Assembly (NCBI GenBank): GCA_019634275.1
Contig: JAHQVP010000220.1
Location: 1 to 33,065 of the forward strand
Length of the DNA: 33,065 nucleotides
Direction of reading: 5' to 3'
From: Saprospiraceae bacterium
Lineage (GTDB): Bacteria > Bacteroidota > Bacteroidia > Chitinophagales > Saprospiraceae
Within the stretch, counting starts at the first letter, position 1, and the number at the start of each line of letters is the position of its first letter. Below the pieces are notes generated by a model. That model made no database searches and was not told the origin of the DNA. It saw only the letters and a list, made by a program, of their open reading frames with translations. The translations under genes were made by a program, and so were the position numbers. Shown here in pieces: positions 15,647-24,963 of the stretch.

Positions 15647-16327
15647 ATGTCTTGGTTTACACAATTGCTGACTTCTTCATTGGGCAAGAAACTGGTCATG
15701 AGTCTTACCGGACTTTTCCTGATTTTGTTCCTGCCCGTTCATCTAATCGGAAACCTGCAATTGATGGCAGACGATGGGGGCGAGAGCTTCAATCTCTATG
15801 CAAAATTTATGACGGGCAATCCACTGATCAAAACCGTCTCCTATCTCTTGTACGGTTTTATTCTCCTTCATGCCATTCAGGGAATGCTCATATGGAAAGC
15901 TAACAGAGGAGCGGGTGGAGGCTCGTCGAGATATCAGGGAGGGAAGAGCCCTACCGCTTGGTCCAGTCGTCAGATGGCCGGGCTTGGTATGGTAATTCTG
16001 GTCTTCATCTTGCTGCACATGTGGCAATTTTGGTTTCAAATGAAGTGGGGCGATATTGGGACCGCCACGTACGGTGGCGTAGAGACCAAGGACCTTTACA
16101 CCATTGTGCAACACACATTCAAGCAATGGTGGTTCGTACTCTTCTACGTCATCAGCATGATCGTGATTGGGTTTCACCTTCAGCATGGATTTCAGAGTGC
16201 CTTTCAGACCCTAGGCCTAAACCACAAGAAGTATACTCCGGCCATTAAGACATTGGGATTGATTTATTCAATCATCATACCGTTGGCTTTTGCCATCATT
16301 CCCTGCTATATCCTATTGATAAAATAA
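15647..16327 (+). CDS. sdhC: Succinate dehydrogenase cytochrome b subunit (Bacteroidota type)
   Basis: A 226-aa membrane subunit with five predicted helices, the type B SQR/QFR arrangement in which one polypeptide carries two b hemes. Histidines lie in the expected helices: H32 ([10 protein letters not shown]), H75 (LLHAIQGM), H124 (LLHMWQFW) and H177/H180 ([12 protein letters not shown]), the candidate heme ligands. It anchors SdhA/SdhB to the inner membrane and passes electrons to menaquinone. ATG 15647 is used; the frame is open upstream but without a better start. sdhA follows after 13 bp. Transcription probably starts from the element at 15589-15620. Confidence 0.93.
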   Translation: MSWFTQLLTSSLGKKLVMSLTGLFLILFLPVHLIGNLQLMADDGGESFNLYAKFMTGNPLIKTVSYLLYGFILLHAIQGMLIWKANRGAGGGSSRYQGGKSPTAWSSRQMAGLGMVILVFILLHMWQFWFQMKWGDIGTATYGGVETKDLYTIVQHTFKQWWFVLFYVISMIVIGFHLQHGFQSAFQTLGLNHKKYTPAIKTLGLIYSIIIPLAFAIIPCYILLIK

Positions 16328-16340
16328 ACGACCTCGGACG

Positions 16341-18338
16341 ATGATATTGGATGGTAAGACACCAGATGGACCGCTTGCAGAAAAATGGACTGCATATCGA
16401 TCGACCATGCCGTTGGTTGCTCCAAACAACAAACGCCGTATTGAGATCATTGTGGTCGGAACTGGTTTGGCGGGTGCTTCTGCAGCTGCAACATTGGGAG
16501 AACTTGGGTACAAAGTAAAGTGCTTCACCTTTCACGACAGTCCAAGGAGGGCACATAGCATCGCAGCACAGGGCGGCATTAATGCTGCAAAGAACTATCA
16601 GAATGACGGAGACAGCATCTATCGTCTTTTCTATGATACCATCAAGGGAGGGGACTACCGCTCACGCGAATCCAATGTGCACAGACTTGCAGAAGCAAGC
16701 ACGCATATCATTGATCAATGTGTGGCACAGGGCGTGCCCTTTGCTAGAGAGTATGGTGGCTTACTTGCCAATCGCTCTTTTGGTGGCGTGCAGGTCTCCC
16801 GCACCTTTTATGCCCGAGGTCAAACCGGTCAGCAACTTCTTTTAGGAGCCTACCAGGCCCTAGCAAGACAGATCTCCTTAGGGGCTGTCACCATGTACAA
16901 CCGCCATGAGATGCTCGACGTGGTCACCATCGATGGCAAAGCCCGGGGCATCATCGCCCGCAACTTGCGTACGGGTAAGCTGGAACGACATGCTGCTCAC
17001 TGTGTCGTCCTTGCTACCGGTGGCTATGGCAACGTCTATTATTTATCGACCAATGCGATGGGTTCCAATGTATCTGCCGCCTGGCGAGCAGTACGAAGAG
17101 GTGCGCTGATGGCCAACCCCTGCTATACCCAAATCCATCCTACTTGTATCCCTGTCTCGGGAGCCTATCAATCAAAACTAACCCTCATGTCCGAGTCCCT
17201 TCGAAACGATGGACGGGTGTGGGTACCAAAGAAAAAAGAAGATCTCCAAAAAATTCTCGACGGCAGTTTGTCTCCGGTCTCCATTCCAGAAGACGACCGT
17301 GACTACTATCTCGAGCGTCGCTATCCCGCTTTTGGAAATCTGGTCCCACGGGATGTGGCCTCACGGGCCGCCAAGCAAGCCTGCGATGAAGGGTTTGGAG
17401 TTAACAAGAGCGGCCTGGCCGTCTATCTCGATTTCGCTTCCGCCATTCAACGCTACGGAAAATCCGAAGCCCACTCGCAAGGACTCCACAATCCCTCCGA
17501 ACAGGACATTATCAAACTGGGAGAAGAAGTCGTCCGTGCGAAGTATGGCAATCTCTTCGAGATGTATGAGAAAATAACCGGTGAGGATCCCTATAAAAGT
17601 CCGATGAAAATTTACCCGGCAGTCCATTACACCATGGGAGGACTATGGGTCGACTATAATCTCGAGACCAACATCCCCGGACTGTTTGCTTTGGGCGAAT
17701 GCAACTTTTCAGACCATGGCGCCAATCGCCTGGGAGCATCTGCACTCATGCAAGGTCTCGCTGACGGATACTTTGTCATTCCGTATACCATTGGCAATTT
17801 CTTGAGCAAGGAGATCCGAACTCCAGCCATTTCTACAGATGATCCCGCTTTCGCTGCTGCAGAAGAAGACACAAGGAATCGAATCCAGCGCTTGATGTCG
17901 GTAAACGGCAAACAGACCGTGGAACAGTTCCATCGTCGTTTGGGATTGATCATGTGGGATTACTGCGGGATGTCGAGAAATGCACAGGGTCTGCAAGAAG
18001 GCCGCAAGAAGATACAAGAGCTGAGGGCCGAGTTTTGGTCTGACGTTAGAGTGCCGGGATCAGCTGATGAGTTTAATCCCGAACTTGAAAAAGCCGCTAG
18101 GGTCGCAGATTTTCTCGAACTGGGAGAGATGATGATGGAAGATGCATTGAATCGGGAAGAAAGTTGCGGAGGACACTTCAGAGAAGAACATCAGACGGAG
18201 GATGGAGAAGCCAAACGAAATGATGCCGACTTTACCTATGTGGCTGCCTGGGAATGGAAAGATGGCGCAGATTCTGAGCTGCACAAAGAACCACTGGAGT
18301 TTGAAAACGTTGAATTGAAGACGAGAAGCTATAAATAG
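16341..18338 (+). CDS. sdhA: Succinate dehydrogenase / fumarate reductase flavoprotein subunit
   Basis: A 665-aa catalytic subunit. The FAD dinucleotide fold is at [18 protein letters not shown] (from about 37). The covalent FAD ligand is H72 in [17 protein letters not shown]. The substrate site includes HPTCIP (from 266) and SESLRNDGR (from about 284), and the second FAD segment is [21 protein letters not shown] split across residues 450-475. The C-terminal helical domain ends in a long acidic/Lys-rich tail typical of the Bacteroidota enzyme. It oxidises succinate to fumarate in the TCA cycle (or the reverse under low oxygen). It sits between sdhC and sdhB with 13-bp and 7-bp gaps, an operon. 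Confidence 0.96.
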   Translation: MILDGKTPDGPLAEKWTAYRSTMPLVAPNNKRRIEIIVVGTGLAGASAAATLGELGYKVKCFTFHDSPRRAHSIAAQGGINAAKNYQNDGDSIYRLFYDTIKGGDYRSRESNVHRLAEASTHIIDQCVAQGVPFAREYGGLLANRSFGGVQVSRTFYARGQTGQQLLLGAYQALARQISLGAVTMYNRHEMLDVVTIDGKARGIIARNLRTGKLERHAAHCVVLATGGYGNVYYLSTNAMGSNVSAAWRAVRRGALMANPCYTQIHPTCIPVSGAYQSKLTLMSESLRNDGRVWVPKKKEDLQKILDGSLSPVSIPEDDRDYYLERRYPAFGNLVPRDVASRAAKQACDEGFGVNKSGLAVYLDFASAIQRYGKSEAHSQGLHNPSEQDIIKLGEEVVRAKYGNLFEMYEKITGEDPYKSPMKIYPAVHYTMGGLWVDYNLETNIPGLFALGECNFSDHGANRLGASALMQGLADGYFVIPYTIGNFLSKEIRTPAISTDDPAFAAAEEDTRNRIQRLMSVNGKQTVEQFHRRLGLIMWDYCGMSRNAQGLQEGRKKIQELRAEFWSDVRVPGSADEFNPELEKAARVADFLELGEMMMEDALNREESCGGHFREEHQTEDGEAKRNDADFTYVAAWEWKDGADSELHKEPLEFENVELKTRSYK

Positions 18339-18345
18339 GAGTACG

Positions 18346-19089
18346 ATGAAGTTGAACCTGAAAGTATGGCGACAAGCCAATGGCCAAGGCAAGGGAAAAT
18401 TTGAATCCTACAACGTGGATGCGGATGAGCACATGTCATTTTTGGAGATGCTGGACGTCCTCAATCAACAGCTCATAGAAGCAGGTGACGATCCTGTCGC
18501 TTTTGAGCACGACTGCAGAGAAGGCATATGCGGTGCCTGTTCCATGGTCATCAATGGTCGCCCTCACGGGCCCAACGCCGGAACAACCACCTGCCAGTTG
18601 CACATGCGATTTTTTAAAGATGGTGACACCATCCACATCGAACCCTTTAGAGCTGATGCATTTCCGGTCATCAAAGACCTGGTCGTCGATCGCAGCGCTT
18701 TCGACCGCATCATTGAGTCCGGTGGCTACATTTCCGTCAACACGGGTCAGGCACAAGATGCCAATGCCATTCCGGTCGAAAAAGAACAGGCCTCCGAGGC
18801 CTTTGATGCTGCCACTTGCATTGGCTGTGGTGCCTGTGTTGCCGCATGTCCAAATGCATCTGCCATGCTCTTTGTTTCTGCCAAAGTAAGTCACCTGGCC
18901 CTTATGCCACAGGGACAAGTCGAGCATGATAAACGGGTACAATCCATGGTCAATCAAATGGACCTCGAGGGATTCGGAAATTGCTCCAATACGTATGCCT
19001 GCGAGGCAGAATGTCCCAAAGAGATTTCTGCCGATAATATTGCGCGGCTCAATCGGAGCTACCTCATCTCCAGCTTGACCAGTGACTAA
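18346..19089 (+). CDS. sdhB: Succinate dehydrogenase / fumarate reductase iron-sulfur subunit
   Basis: A 247-aa protein that carries electrons from the flavin to the cytochrome. The [2Fe-2S] ligands are C57, C62, C65 and C83 (CREGICGAC...C). The ferredoxin-like half has [12 protein letters not shown] (C158, C161, C164, C168) and C213, C219 and C223 ([14 protein letters not shown]), which give one [4Fe-4S] and one [3Fe-4S] cluster in the known enzymes. All expected cysteines are present. It starts 7 bp after sdhA. Confidence 0.96.
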   Translation: MKLNLKVWRQANGQGKGKFESYNVDADEHMSFLEMLDVLNQQLIEAGDDPVAFEHDCREGICGACSMVINGRPHGPNAGTTTCQLHMRFFKDGDTIHIEPFRADAFPVIKDLVVDRSAFDRIIESGGYISVNTGQAQDANAIPVEKEQASEAFDAATCIGCGACVAACPNASAMLFVSAKVSHLALMPQGQVEHDKRVQSMVNQMDLEGFGNCSNTYACEAECPKEISADNIARLNRSYLISSLTSD

Positions 19090-19098
19090 GGGCCGGTA

Positions 19099-19128
19099 TC
19101 CCACTTAGCCTGGGAACAAAAAATTCCC
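19099..19128 (+). terminator. Weak hairpin(s) after sdhB
   Basis: Two mutually exclusive 5-bp stems lie 10-40 bp after the sdhB stop: TCCCA/TGGGA (19099-19103 with 19111-19115) and GGGAA/TTCCC (19112-19116 with 19124-19128). The second is followed by a pyrimidine-rich stretch, TTCTCCTTATCTT. They may end the sdh transcript, but neither is a textbook terminator. Confidence 0.3.
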
Positions 19129-19173
19129 TTCTCCTTATCTTAAACTTTGAACCGCTTAGAGCGTCAAAGGATA

Positions 19174-20472
19174 ATGTCAGCTATGCTAAGAATAATCGTT
19201 TGCTGTCTCCTGATGGCTACCCCTAGCTTCGTATGGGGGCAGACTGAATATCTACCTCCAATAGGCTCGGACGGATGGGAAACCATCTCTCCCGCAGCAC
19301 TGGATTGGGACGAAGGGGCACTTACATCGGTCCTAGATTTTGTGAAAGAATCCAACAGCAAAGCCTTTCTTTTGATGGTAGATGGTCGAATGGTCGTGGA
19401 GTCTTACTACGATCGATTTACTCGGGACAGTGTTTGGTACTGGGCATCCGCCGGGAAGTCTCTGGCGGCCGTCATGGTGGGCATCGCCCAGGAGGAAGGA
19501 CACCTCAACATCGAACAACCCACCGCCGATTTTCTGGGAAAAGGGTGGACCGCCGCATCATCCGAGCAAGAAGACGACATACGCATACGACACCAGCTGA
19601 GTATGTCCACTGGACTCAATGACAATCTCTTCTCTTGCACTTTGCCTCAATGTCTGCCTTATTTAACTGCACCAGACAGTCGCTGGTCCTATCACAATGG
19701 CCCTTACACGCTGACACATGAAGTGGTAAAGCAAGCTACGGGCACCAACTTTACCATCTATACAAACCTAAAGTTGGCTAACATCGGACTCTCGGGTGCA
19801 TGGATCCCACTTGATGGGAATCGGATCTTCTTCAGCACTCCTAGAAGCATGGCACGCTTCGGACTCTTTGTACTCAATCGTCTCGCCTGGAGCACCTGGA
19901 GCCCCTTCTCTTCGGATGCCTATTTCGATGCCATGATCCAACCCTCGCAGGAGCTCAACCAGTCTTATGGATACTTGTGGTGGCTTCATGGTCAAGATTC
20001 GCACATGCTCCCAGGCTTGCAGTGGGTCTTTGATGGTCCCATCAACCCAAATTGTCCTCCGGATGCCATTTCTGCCCTGGGTAAAAACGGCCAAGTATTG
20101 GATATCGTGCCAAGCCTCAAGCTGGTCCTCGTACGGATGGGCAATAATCCAGATAATGCCCTTGTACCCGTCCAATTTCATCGCACACTGTGGAATCTGC
20201 TTCAACAGGTCCTGCCAGAGGCCACCCCAAGCACTACGCATCTCTCCCCCAGCATATCGCTCTTTCCTAATCCTGTTTCCGATCGGGTGACGTTGGAGAG
20301 CACGTCGATTTCCTCGCCCAGTATCCAAATCCACGATCTCTCAGGACGCTTAGTGATGTCCCATCCCTGGCATAGTCTCCAACAAGAGATATCCATTACA
20401 GGCCTTGAACCTGGCATATACCATGTCTCGACAGGACACGAACTTCTGGGTAAGATCATAGTACGCCACTAG
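19174..20472 (+). CDS. Secreted serine hydrolase (beta-lactamase/class C family) with T9SS type A tail
   Basis: A signal peptide (MLRIIVCCLLMATPSFVWGQ) precedes a penicillin-binding/beta-lactamase-like domain. The catalytic Ser and Lys are in WASAGKS (S92 and K95 from this start), the tyrosine in YHN (Y173), and a third-box-like GKNGQ follows (about 303). The C-terminus (about 360-432) is a type A sorting domain: ISLFPNPVSDRVTLES, IQIHDLSGRLV, ITGLEPGIYHVS. So it is exported and secreted by the type IX system, possibly as an esterase, amidase or peptidase. The start could be ATG 19174 or 19183; AAAGGA (19166-19171) is 2 or 11 nt away, so spacing favours neither. Confidence 0.88.
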   Translation: MSAMLRIIVCCLLMATPSFVWGQTEYLPPIGSDGWETISPAALDWDEGALTSVLDFVKESNSKAFLLMVDGRMVVESYYDRFTRDSVWYWASAGKSLAAVMVGIAQEEGHLNIEQPTADFLGKGWTAASSEQEDDIRIRHQLSMSTGLNDNLFSCTLPQCLPYLTAPDSRWSYHNGPYTLTHEVVKQATGTNFTIYTNLKLANIGLSGAWIPLDGNRIFFSTPRSMARFGLFVLNRLAWSTWSPFSSDAYFDAMIQPSQELNQSYGYLWWLHGQDSHMLPGLQWVFDGPINPNCPPDAISALGKNGQVLDIVPSLKLVLVRMGNNPDNALVPVQFHRTLWNLLQQVLPEATPSTTHLSPSISLFPNPVSDRVTLESTSISSPSIQIHDLSGRLVMSHPWHSLQQEISITGLEPGIYHVSTGHELLGKIIVRH

Positions 20473-20475
20473 CGT

Positions 20476-20493
20476 CCGGGGGCATTCCTCCGG
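20476..20493 (+). terminator. Hairpin after the serine hydrolase gene
   Basis: CCGGGGG (20476-20482) and CCTCCGG (20487-20493) make a 7-bp stem with one G-T pair and a CATT loop, three bases after the stop codon. No T-tract follows, so it may be a stability hairpin or a weak terminator. Confidence 0.3.
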
Positions 20494-20813
20494 AAGGTCA
20501 TGCACGCTCGCTGGAGACCAGATTCGGGGCTAATTACTATTTCAATGAGCTAGCATCTGGCACACACTAGGCAAATGGTAACATTGTCAAACCAAACACT
20601 ATTGTCGGAACCTTCGATCGGCCTTAACCATTTTAGTTCATCTGATGTGTCAATGTCGACTAGCACAAAATACTGTTTGAGCTAACCCTAACGATTAAAG
20701 GCGTGAGAGAAATCTTAAAGAAAACAAAAGGTGTCTTACTAAAGATCAGCACTTTACAGCGAGTTGATTTTGTGCCGACATTGGCCAGCTGATTAACGTT
20801 AAGAAATGGTTAC

Positions 20814-20852
20814 AGCCGCGGCTTTTGCCGCTCTTTTGCCGCCAAAAGGGCG
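20814..20852. repeat. GC-rich palindrome, tandem 11-mer and hairpin block
   Basis: Within an otherwise AT-leaning spacer there is the 10-bp palindrome AGCCGCGGCT (20814-20823), then two tandem 11-mers, CTTTTGCCGCT (20822-20832) and CTTTTGCCGCC (20833-20843). The second copy is the 5' arm of a 10-bp hairpin (20829-20838 with 20843-20852, loop CCGC, one G-T pair). It resembles a REP-type extragenic palindrome rather than a terminator, since no T-tract follows on either strand. Confidence 0.5.
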
Positions 20853-21045
20853 CCGCCGGAGGCACTCAGAAGGAAGTTGATATAATCAGATAAAAAGACA
20901 ATCGAAATTCAACACGTAAAACCAGCCCATCAAATCGAGAATTAGCCAGATTCGGGAGGTCTCCCTGAAATTTAGCCTCTACCCTACTTGGTGTACAGAA
21001 CAAATGTTAAATAATCAGATTTAACAAAATCTGCCAAGGAGAAGC

Positions 21046-21117
21046 ATGCAATTAATTTACATTTGTAATGTTCCCGTGAACCGTGACGCCCTCCGGACGG
21101 ATAAAAATATCCCATAG
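21046..21117 (+). CDS. Candidate 23-codon small ORF / leader peptide
   Basis: ATG 21046 is preceded by AAGGAG (21036-21041) with a 4-nt gap and opens a 23-codon frame (MQLIYICNVPVNRD...) ending in TAG at 21115-21117. A perfect 7-bp hairpin (CAGATTT/AAATCTG, 21016-21033) lies just upstream, and the 5' arm of the terminator-like stem at 21089 lies inside the ORF. This layout (hairpin, ribosome site, short ORF, terminator) resembles a transcription attenuator, but no plus-strand gene follows. Three of 23 codons are Asn. It may be fortuitous. Confidence 0.2.
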   Translation: MQLIYICNVPVNRDALRTDKNIP

Positions 21118-21164
21118 TCTTATGATCTCATATCTATGACATATCCAAATCCGGAGGGTTTTTT
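21089..21164 (+). ncRNA. Rod-like structured RNA ending in an intrinsic terminator (candidate small RNA)
   Basis: Nested perfect stems: CCCTCCGGA/TCCGGAGGG (21089-21097 with 21150-21158, 9 bp), GGATA/TATCC (21099-21103 with 21142-21146), CATAG/CTATG (21113-21117 with 21134-21138) and TATG/CATA (21121-21124 with 21129-21132), directly followed by six T (21159-21164). About 23 of the pairs are consecutive levels of one long hairpin. Strand is set by the T-tract. A perfect -7 motif TACATTTG (21058-21065) would start a transcript near 21072, though no -33 TTG is visible. The 3' end is a good terminator; that it is an independent RNA is inference. Confidence 0.45.
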
Positions 21165-21269
21165 AATTCCCTCACATCACTGAGTTTCCGTTTGGTTTTA
21201 GACACCCCAAGTTTGACATCCAACTGGATGCCCGACTCTCTCAATATGTAATAAGTAGGTACGCCTCGG

Positions 21270-22706
21270 CTAGAACGAGACATTGCCAGGGGTTCGTGGA
21301 AATGGGATCACATCACGTATGTTAGACATGCCCGTCACAAACTGCACCATGCGCTCGAAACCAAGACCAAACCCGGCATGAGGACAGGTACCAAATCGTC
21401 GAATATCGAGAAACCATGACAGCTCCTCCTGTGGGATATTCATTTCAGCCATCCTACGCTCGAGCACATCAAGACGTTCTTCACGTTGTGATCCGCCTAT
21501 GATTTCCCCAATCCCTGGAAACAACACATCCATGGCACCCACCGTCTTTTGGTCGTCATTCAAACGCATATAAAAGGACTTGATCTGAGTGGGGTAATCT
21601 GTCAAGATTACCGGTTTCTTGCAGTGCTTCTCGACCAGGTAGCGTTCGTGCTCTGACTGCAGATCAGCGCCCCAGTCCTCGATGACAAATTGAAATTTTT
21701 TCTTCTTATTGGGTTTCGAGTTCTGAAGGATGCGGATGGCCTCGGTATAGGTAAGGCGCTCAAAATCCTCGGCCACACAGAATTCTAACTTCTCAATAAG
21801 CCCCATACTGGACCGCTGGTGAGCCGGTTTCTGAGACTCCTCCTGCTGCAATCGATCGTTTAAAAATTGCAGGTCTTCTGGATGAGCGGCTAGTACTTCC
21901 TTAATCAAATACTTCAGCATCTCCTCGGCCAGGTCCTGGTTGTCCTTCAGATTGGCGAAAGCCACTTCTGGTTCGATCATCCAAAACTCAGCCAGGTGAC
22001 GAGAAGTATTGGAGTTTTCAGCCCGGAAAGTCGGTCCAAAGGTATATACACGGCTGAGCGCCAATGCGCCCAACTCTGCTTCCAACTGACCCGACACTGT
22101 CAAGTTTGTCTCCTGTTGAAAAAAGTCCTTTGTAAAATCAACGGTACCGTCTTCCCGTCGAGGAGGATCTCCTGCCGGTAGTGTGGTCACTCGAAACATC
22201 TCACCGGCTCCTTCGGCATCCGAAGCCGTTATGATTGGCGTATGCAAATAGTAAAATGCACGATCGTGGAAGAACTTGTGAATGGCAAAAGACAGGGTAT
22301 GCCGGATTCTAAAGATTGCCCCAAAGGTATTGGTGCGAAAGCGCAGATGAGCAATCTCACGCAGAAACTCCAGCGAGTGCTTTTTCGGTTGGAGGGGATA
22401 GCGTTCTGGGTCTGATGTTCCATGGACTTCGATGGACTCTGCCATGATTTCGACGCGCTGCCCTTTCCCCTGCGACTCAACGACTTCTCCCGATATGCTG
22501 ACAGCAGCTCCCGGACTTAACTTTGCCAAGAGTGCTTCGTCTTCACGCTCATAGTCCACCACTGCTTGAATCGACTGTAGGGTGGTACCGTCATTAACTG
22601 CAACAAAACGATTGCTCCGAAATGTTCTTACCCATCCTTTGACTGTGACCTTAGAACCAAGAGGTTCTGTAGCCAGTATACTGCTGATTTTCTCATGCAA
22701 AGCCAT
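21270..22706 (-). CDS. asnS: Asparaginyl-tRNA synthetase
   Basis: A 478-aa class IIb synthetase that charges tRNA-Asn. An N-terminal OB-fold anticodon-binding domain ([19 protein letters not shown], about 20-110) is followed by the catalytic core. Motif 2 is [15 protein letters not shown] (227-241) and motif 3 is GFGLGFERM (445-453), with RDVIPFPR at 464-471. The Asn-type ending ([11 protein letters not shown]) and the specificity loop fit AsnRS rather than AspRS. It begins 11 bp after the batD stop, so it may be transcribed with the Bat cluster, although it could have an internal promoter. A 7-bp minus-strand hairpin (21215-21232) follows its stop. Confidence 0.96.
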   Translation of the reverse strand: MALHEKISSILATEPLGSKVTVKGWVRTFRSNRFVAVNDGTTLQSIQAVVDYEREDEALLAKLSPGAAVSISGEVVESQGKGQRVEIMAESIEVHGTSDPERYPLQPKKHSLEFLREIAHLRFRTNTFGAIFRIRHTLSFAIHKFFHDRAFYYLHTPIITASDAEGAGEMFRVTTLPAGDPPRREDGTVDFTKDFFQQETNLTVSGQLEAELGALALSRVYTFGPTFRAENSNTSRHLAEFWMIEPEVAFANLKDNQDLAEEMLKYLIKEVLAAHPEDLQFLNDRLQQEESQKPAHQRSSMGLIEKLEFCVAEDFERLTYTEAIRILQNSKPNKKKKFQFVIEDWGADLQSEHERYLVEKHCKKPVILTDYPTQIKSFYMRLNDDQKTVGAMDVLFPGIGEIIGGSQREERLDVLERRMAEMNIPQEELSWFLDIRRFGTCPHAGFGLGFERMVQFVTGMSNIRDVIPFPRTPGNVSF

Positions 22707-22717
22707 CGCACTGTAAT

Positions 22718-24454
22718 TTAGGATTGCGAAGGTAGCGATTCATGCAGAATCGCCTCAAAATCGCGGATCAATGCGACTGCGGATTGATAGGTTGACCTCA
22801 TATTCTCTTCACTTTGCACACCTGCATACAAGGCCGTATCACAGGTCTCGATAAGCTGCAAGGTCGATGCAATCAGGGCAGGTTCGGTACCTACCTCTGC
22901 CAAAACAGTGGCAATACGGTCGCGACTAAACTCTGCGGCGTCAATGGAGAGCCTCCATCCCAGATACTTCTTAATGCTAAAGGCCACTTCCTGATAAAAC
23001 TCCTGCGACGAACCGCTGGTCAGCAGTGCTTCTGCCTCCGTCAATCGAGTTCGTGCCAGCGCCGAATGATCAATCTGAACATCGGGCTCTTCGTCCCGTT
23101 TCCGACTTCGCCATGACATGAGTAGGAAGGCCAAAACCGGTACGGAAAAGGATCCCCAGTACCAGGCACTGGAAAGATATGAGCGCCCCACACGACGAAC
23201 ACGACCATTTGTCGCAATGGGGGCAAGTGCATCGTCTTCGGCCGTCTCCGGCAAAGCATCGTCAGTTGGAATGGTCTTCTTACCAGGGCTGATTGCCAGC
23301 ATCAGTGTATCACTGTCGGTCATAAACCCAACTCCAGGTTTGAAATAATGGAAAGAAGGTGTAAGCAAGAATTTGCCGGGCTTATCAAATGTCAGCAAGT
23401 ATTCGAATCGCTTCTCGCCGCGTACAGAATCAGTGGCATTAACCATCCGTTCCAAAGTTGTTTTGGGATCATACACCTCCACACCGTCCGGCGCTTCCAT
23501 TTTTGGTGCCCTAATGGTTTTAACATCGCCGTTCCCTGTGATGTTCATCACCAGCACAATCGCATCGTCCGTGGTTCCACTGTTCCGATTGACTTGATGC
23601 GTAACGGAAAAAGTACCCACAGCCCCAGAAAATTCAGGTGGTGCACCATCAAGGGCAGAGCGAACATCCAATTCCAAGGCATTGGAAGTGAGGTTACGCC
23701 GGTCATAACTCATCGAAGAGAAGAACCCGCCGAAGGGAGATCGGCGATTTTTTTTCTGTATCCCGATCTGAATCACAATCGGGTCAATCTGTATGGGCCC
23801 GCTTTGCTGTGGATATAATGCCACCTTACGCAGCACTTTGCTGCTGTAGCTCACGCCATTGATTTCGGTGGTAATCACCGGCTCTTTATAAGCATCCAAT
23901 GCCTGTACAAAGCAGGCATCATAGGGACTCTCGGACAATATGTTGTAGTTGTCAATGTTGACCCGAGTGTAAATGCGGTACCGCAGCATAACCTGCTGCC
24001 CTACGTAGGCCAGTGCAGTATCGATCTCTGCTCGCAGAAAAATCTGTGTTTCCGGGTCGACTTCGGCAATGGTAGCTGGATCTTTGGGAGGAGTGACGTT
24101 GATGCTGAGCGGTTTAGACTGCAGCGGTTTTCCCTTAACCAGTATAGAAGCAGGACCAATGGTAAGTTTGCCTTCTTTTAATGCCTGAATGCTATACACG
24201 TACCGCGTTGATGTGGTTCCCTTGCCATTGACAAAGGAAGACTGATACGATCGCATCGGACCACTGATGACGCGAAATCCATCAAAATCTGGAGGATTGA
24301 ATTTTCCTGCCTCGGCATTCTTCAAGGTAAAAGTCACATTAAAAGCCGTTCCGACGGGAACCGATGCAGCATCAGATTCGGCTAAGAATGCCTGGCCTTG
24401 TGCCGGTGCATAGGCCATGAAAAATATCGAAATGAGCACCCAGCCGAGCCGCAT
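22718..24454 (-). CDS. batD: BatD family protein
   Basis: A 578-aa protein with signal peptide ([21 protein letters not shown]), a periplasmic beta-rich region of several Ig-like modules (first module ends in [16 protein letters not shown]...[17 protein letters not shown]), one transmembrane helix (about 431-448) and a cytoplasmic helical C-terminal domain ([18 protein letters not shown]...). This is the standard BatD layout. Bat proteins are associated with aerotolerance and stress survival in Bacteroides and Francisella relatives; the molecular role is not settled. It overlaps the one-domain paralogue by one base (TGATG at 24456-24452), indicating translational coupling. Confidence 0.9.
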   Translation of the reverse strand: MRLGWVLISIFFMAYAPAQGQAFLAESDAASVPVGTAFNVTFTLKNAEAGKFNPPDFDGFRVISGPMRSYQSSFVNGKGTTSTRYVYSIQALKEGKLTIGPASILVKGKPLQSKPLSINVTPPKDPATIAEVDPETQIFLRAEIDTALAYVGQQVMLRYRIYTRVNIDNYNILSESPYDACFVQALDAYKEPVITTEINGVSYSSKVLRKVALYPQQSGPIQIDPIVIQIGIQKKNRRSPFGGFFSSMSYDRRNLTSNALELDVRSALDGAPPEFSGAVGTFSVTHQVNRNSGTTDDAIVLVMNITGNGDVKTIRAPKMEAPDGVEVYDPKTTLERMVNATDSVRGEKRFEYLLTFDKPGKFLLTPSFHYFKPGVGFMTDSDTLMLAISPGKKTIPTDDALPETAEDDALAPIATNGRVRRVGRSYLSSAWYWGSFSVPVLAFLLMSWRSRKRDEEPDVQIDHSALARTRLTEAEALLTSGSSQEFYQEVAFSIKKYLGWRLSIDAAEFSRDRIATVLAEVGTEPALIASTLQLIETCDTALYAGVQSEENMRSTYQSAVALIRDFEAILHESLPSQS

Positions 24455-24963
24455 CAGATCTTTCGGGTTTTGAGTTTTTTCTTAGGTGGCGCCATCAGTG
24501 CTCGAGGTCTCTGGTCCCCAATGCGATGCTCACGAATGGAAGAGTCTTCGCGCAACATGCAATAAATCTCATGTGATTTGGACTCGATCACCTTATCAGC
24601 AGTTTCAAATTGTGCCATCGGTATGCTGAGATCACCTGTATCGGTGATTTTGAAGAAATAACTGTGACTTACTTGCTGGCTCGAATGTCCATTGACAAAT
24701 TGAAAACTGGACGACTGATTAGGGCCCGCAATCAGCACCAAATCATCAAAATCGGGTGGAACGAACTGTCCCTCCAAGTTTTCGGCCGTGTACCGCACCT
24801 CCACAACATCCCCGAGTCCAACGGTATCTGCCGCCACCTCCAGATAAAAGCTCCTCCCCTCCTGTGCACTGAGCACCGCGGAAAAAACAAGCAGTCCCAT
24901 CGTCATCCAGTGGGCGCGAGACAGCCGATTACCAATCTTTCTCCTTCTTGCTTTTTGAAGCAT
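24454..24963 (-). CDS. Short one-domain BatD paralogue
   Basis: An exported protein containing just the first BatD module: YLEVAADTVGLGDVVEVRYT, then GQFVPPDFDDLVLIAGPNQS and VNGHSSQQVSHSYFFKITDTG align closely with the start of the neighbouring 578-aa BatD. It then ends in a basic tail (RALMAPPKKKLKTRKI) with no transmembrane helix. ATG 24963 (overlapping batC by 35 bp) is taken because it supplies a positively charged stretch before the hydrophobic core MTMGLLVFSAVLSAQ; ATG 24906, beyond the batC stop, is the alternative. The frame is open to 25008. It may be a soluble periplasmic partner or the product of a tandem partial duplication. Confidence 0.75.
   Translation of the reverse strand: MLQKARRRKIGNRLSRAHWMTMGLLVFSAVLSAQEGRSFYLEVAADTVGLGDVVEVRYTAENLEGQFVPPDFDDLVLIAGPNQSSSFQFVNGHSSQQVSHSYFFKITDTGDLSIPMAQFETADKVIESKSHEIYCMLREDSSIREHRIGDQRPRALMAPPKKKLKTRKI

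Larger units (their letters stand above)
20473..21269. other. Long spacer between convergent genes
   Basis: About 800 bp with no protein gene of convincing length on either strand, between the ends of the serine hydrolase gene and asnS. It holds, in order: a hairpin right after the hydrolase stop, a GC-rich palindrome/tandem repeat block (20814-20852), a perfect hairpin with a following Shine-Dalgarno-like site and 23-codon ORF (21016-21117), a rod-like RNA structure with U-tract (21089-21164), and a minus-strand hairpin (21215-21232) just after asnS. No tRNA, transposon ends or degraded gene could be recognised. Confidence 0.7.

Noticed and set aside
21046-21164. Asparagine-sensing attenuator of asnS
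   Set aside because: The cassette points toward the 3' end of asnS on the opposite strand, so it cannot control asnS transcription in cis by attenuation.
21215-21232. Strong intrinsic terminator for asnS
   Set aside because: The 7-bp minus-strand hairpin is real, but no T-tract follows, so I do not call it a confident terminator.
20473-21269. Remnant insertion sequence or tRNA in the long spacer
   Set aside because: No terminal repeats, target duplication, transposase fragment or tRNA-like cloverleaf could be recognised.
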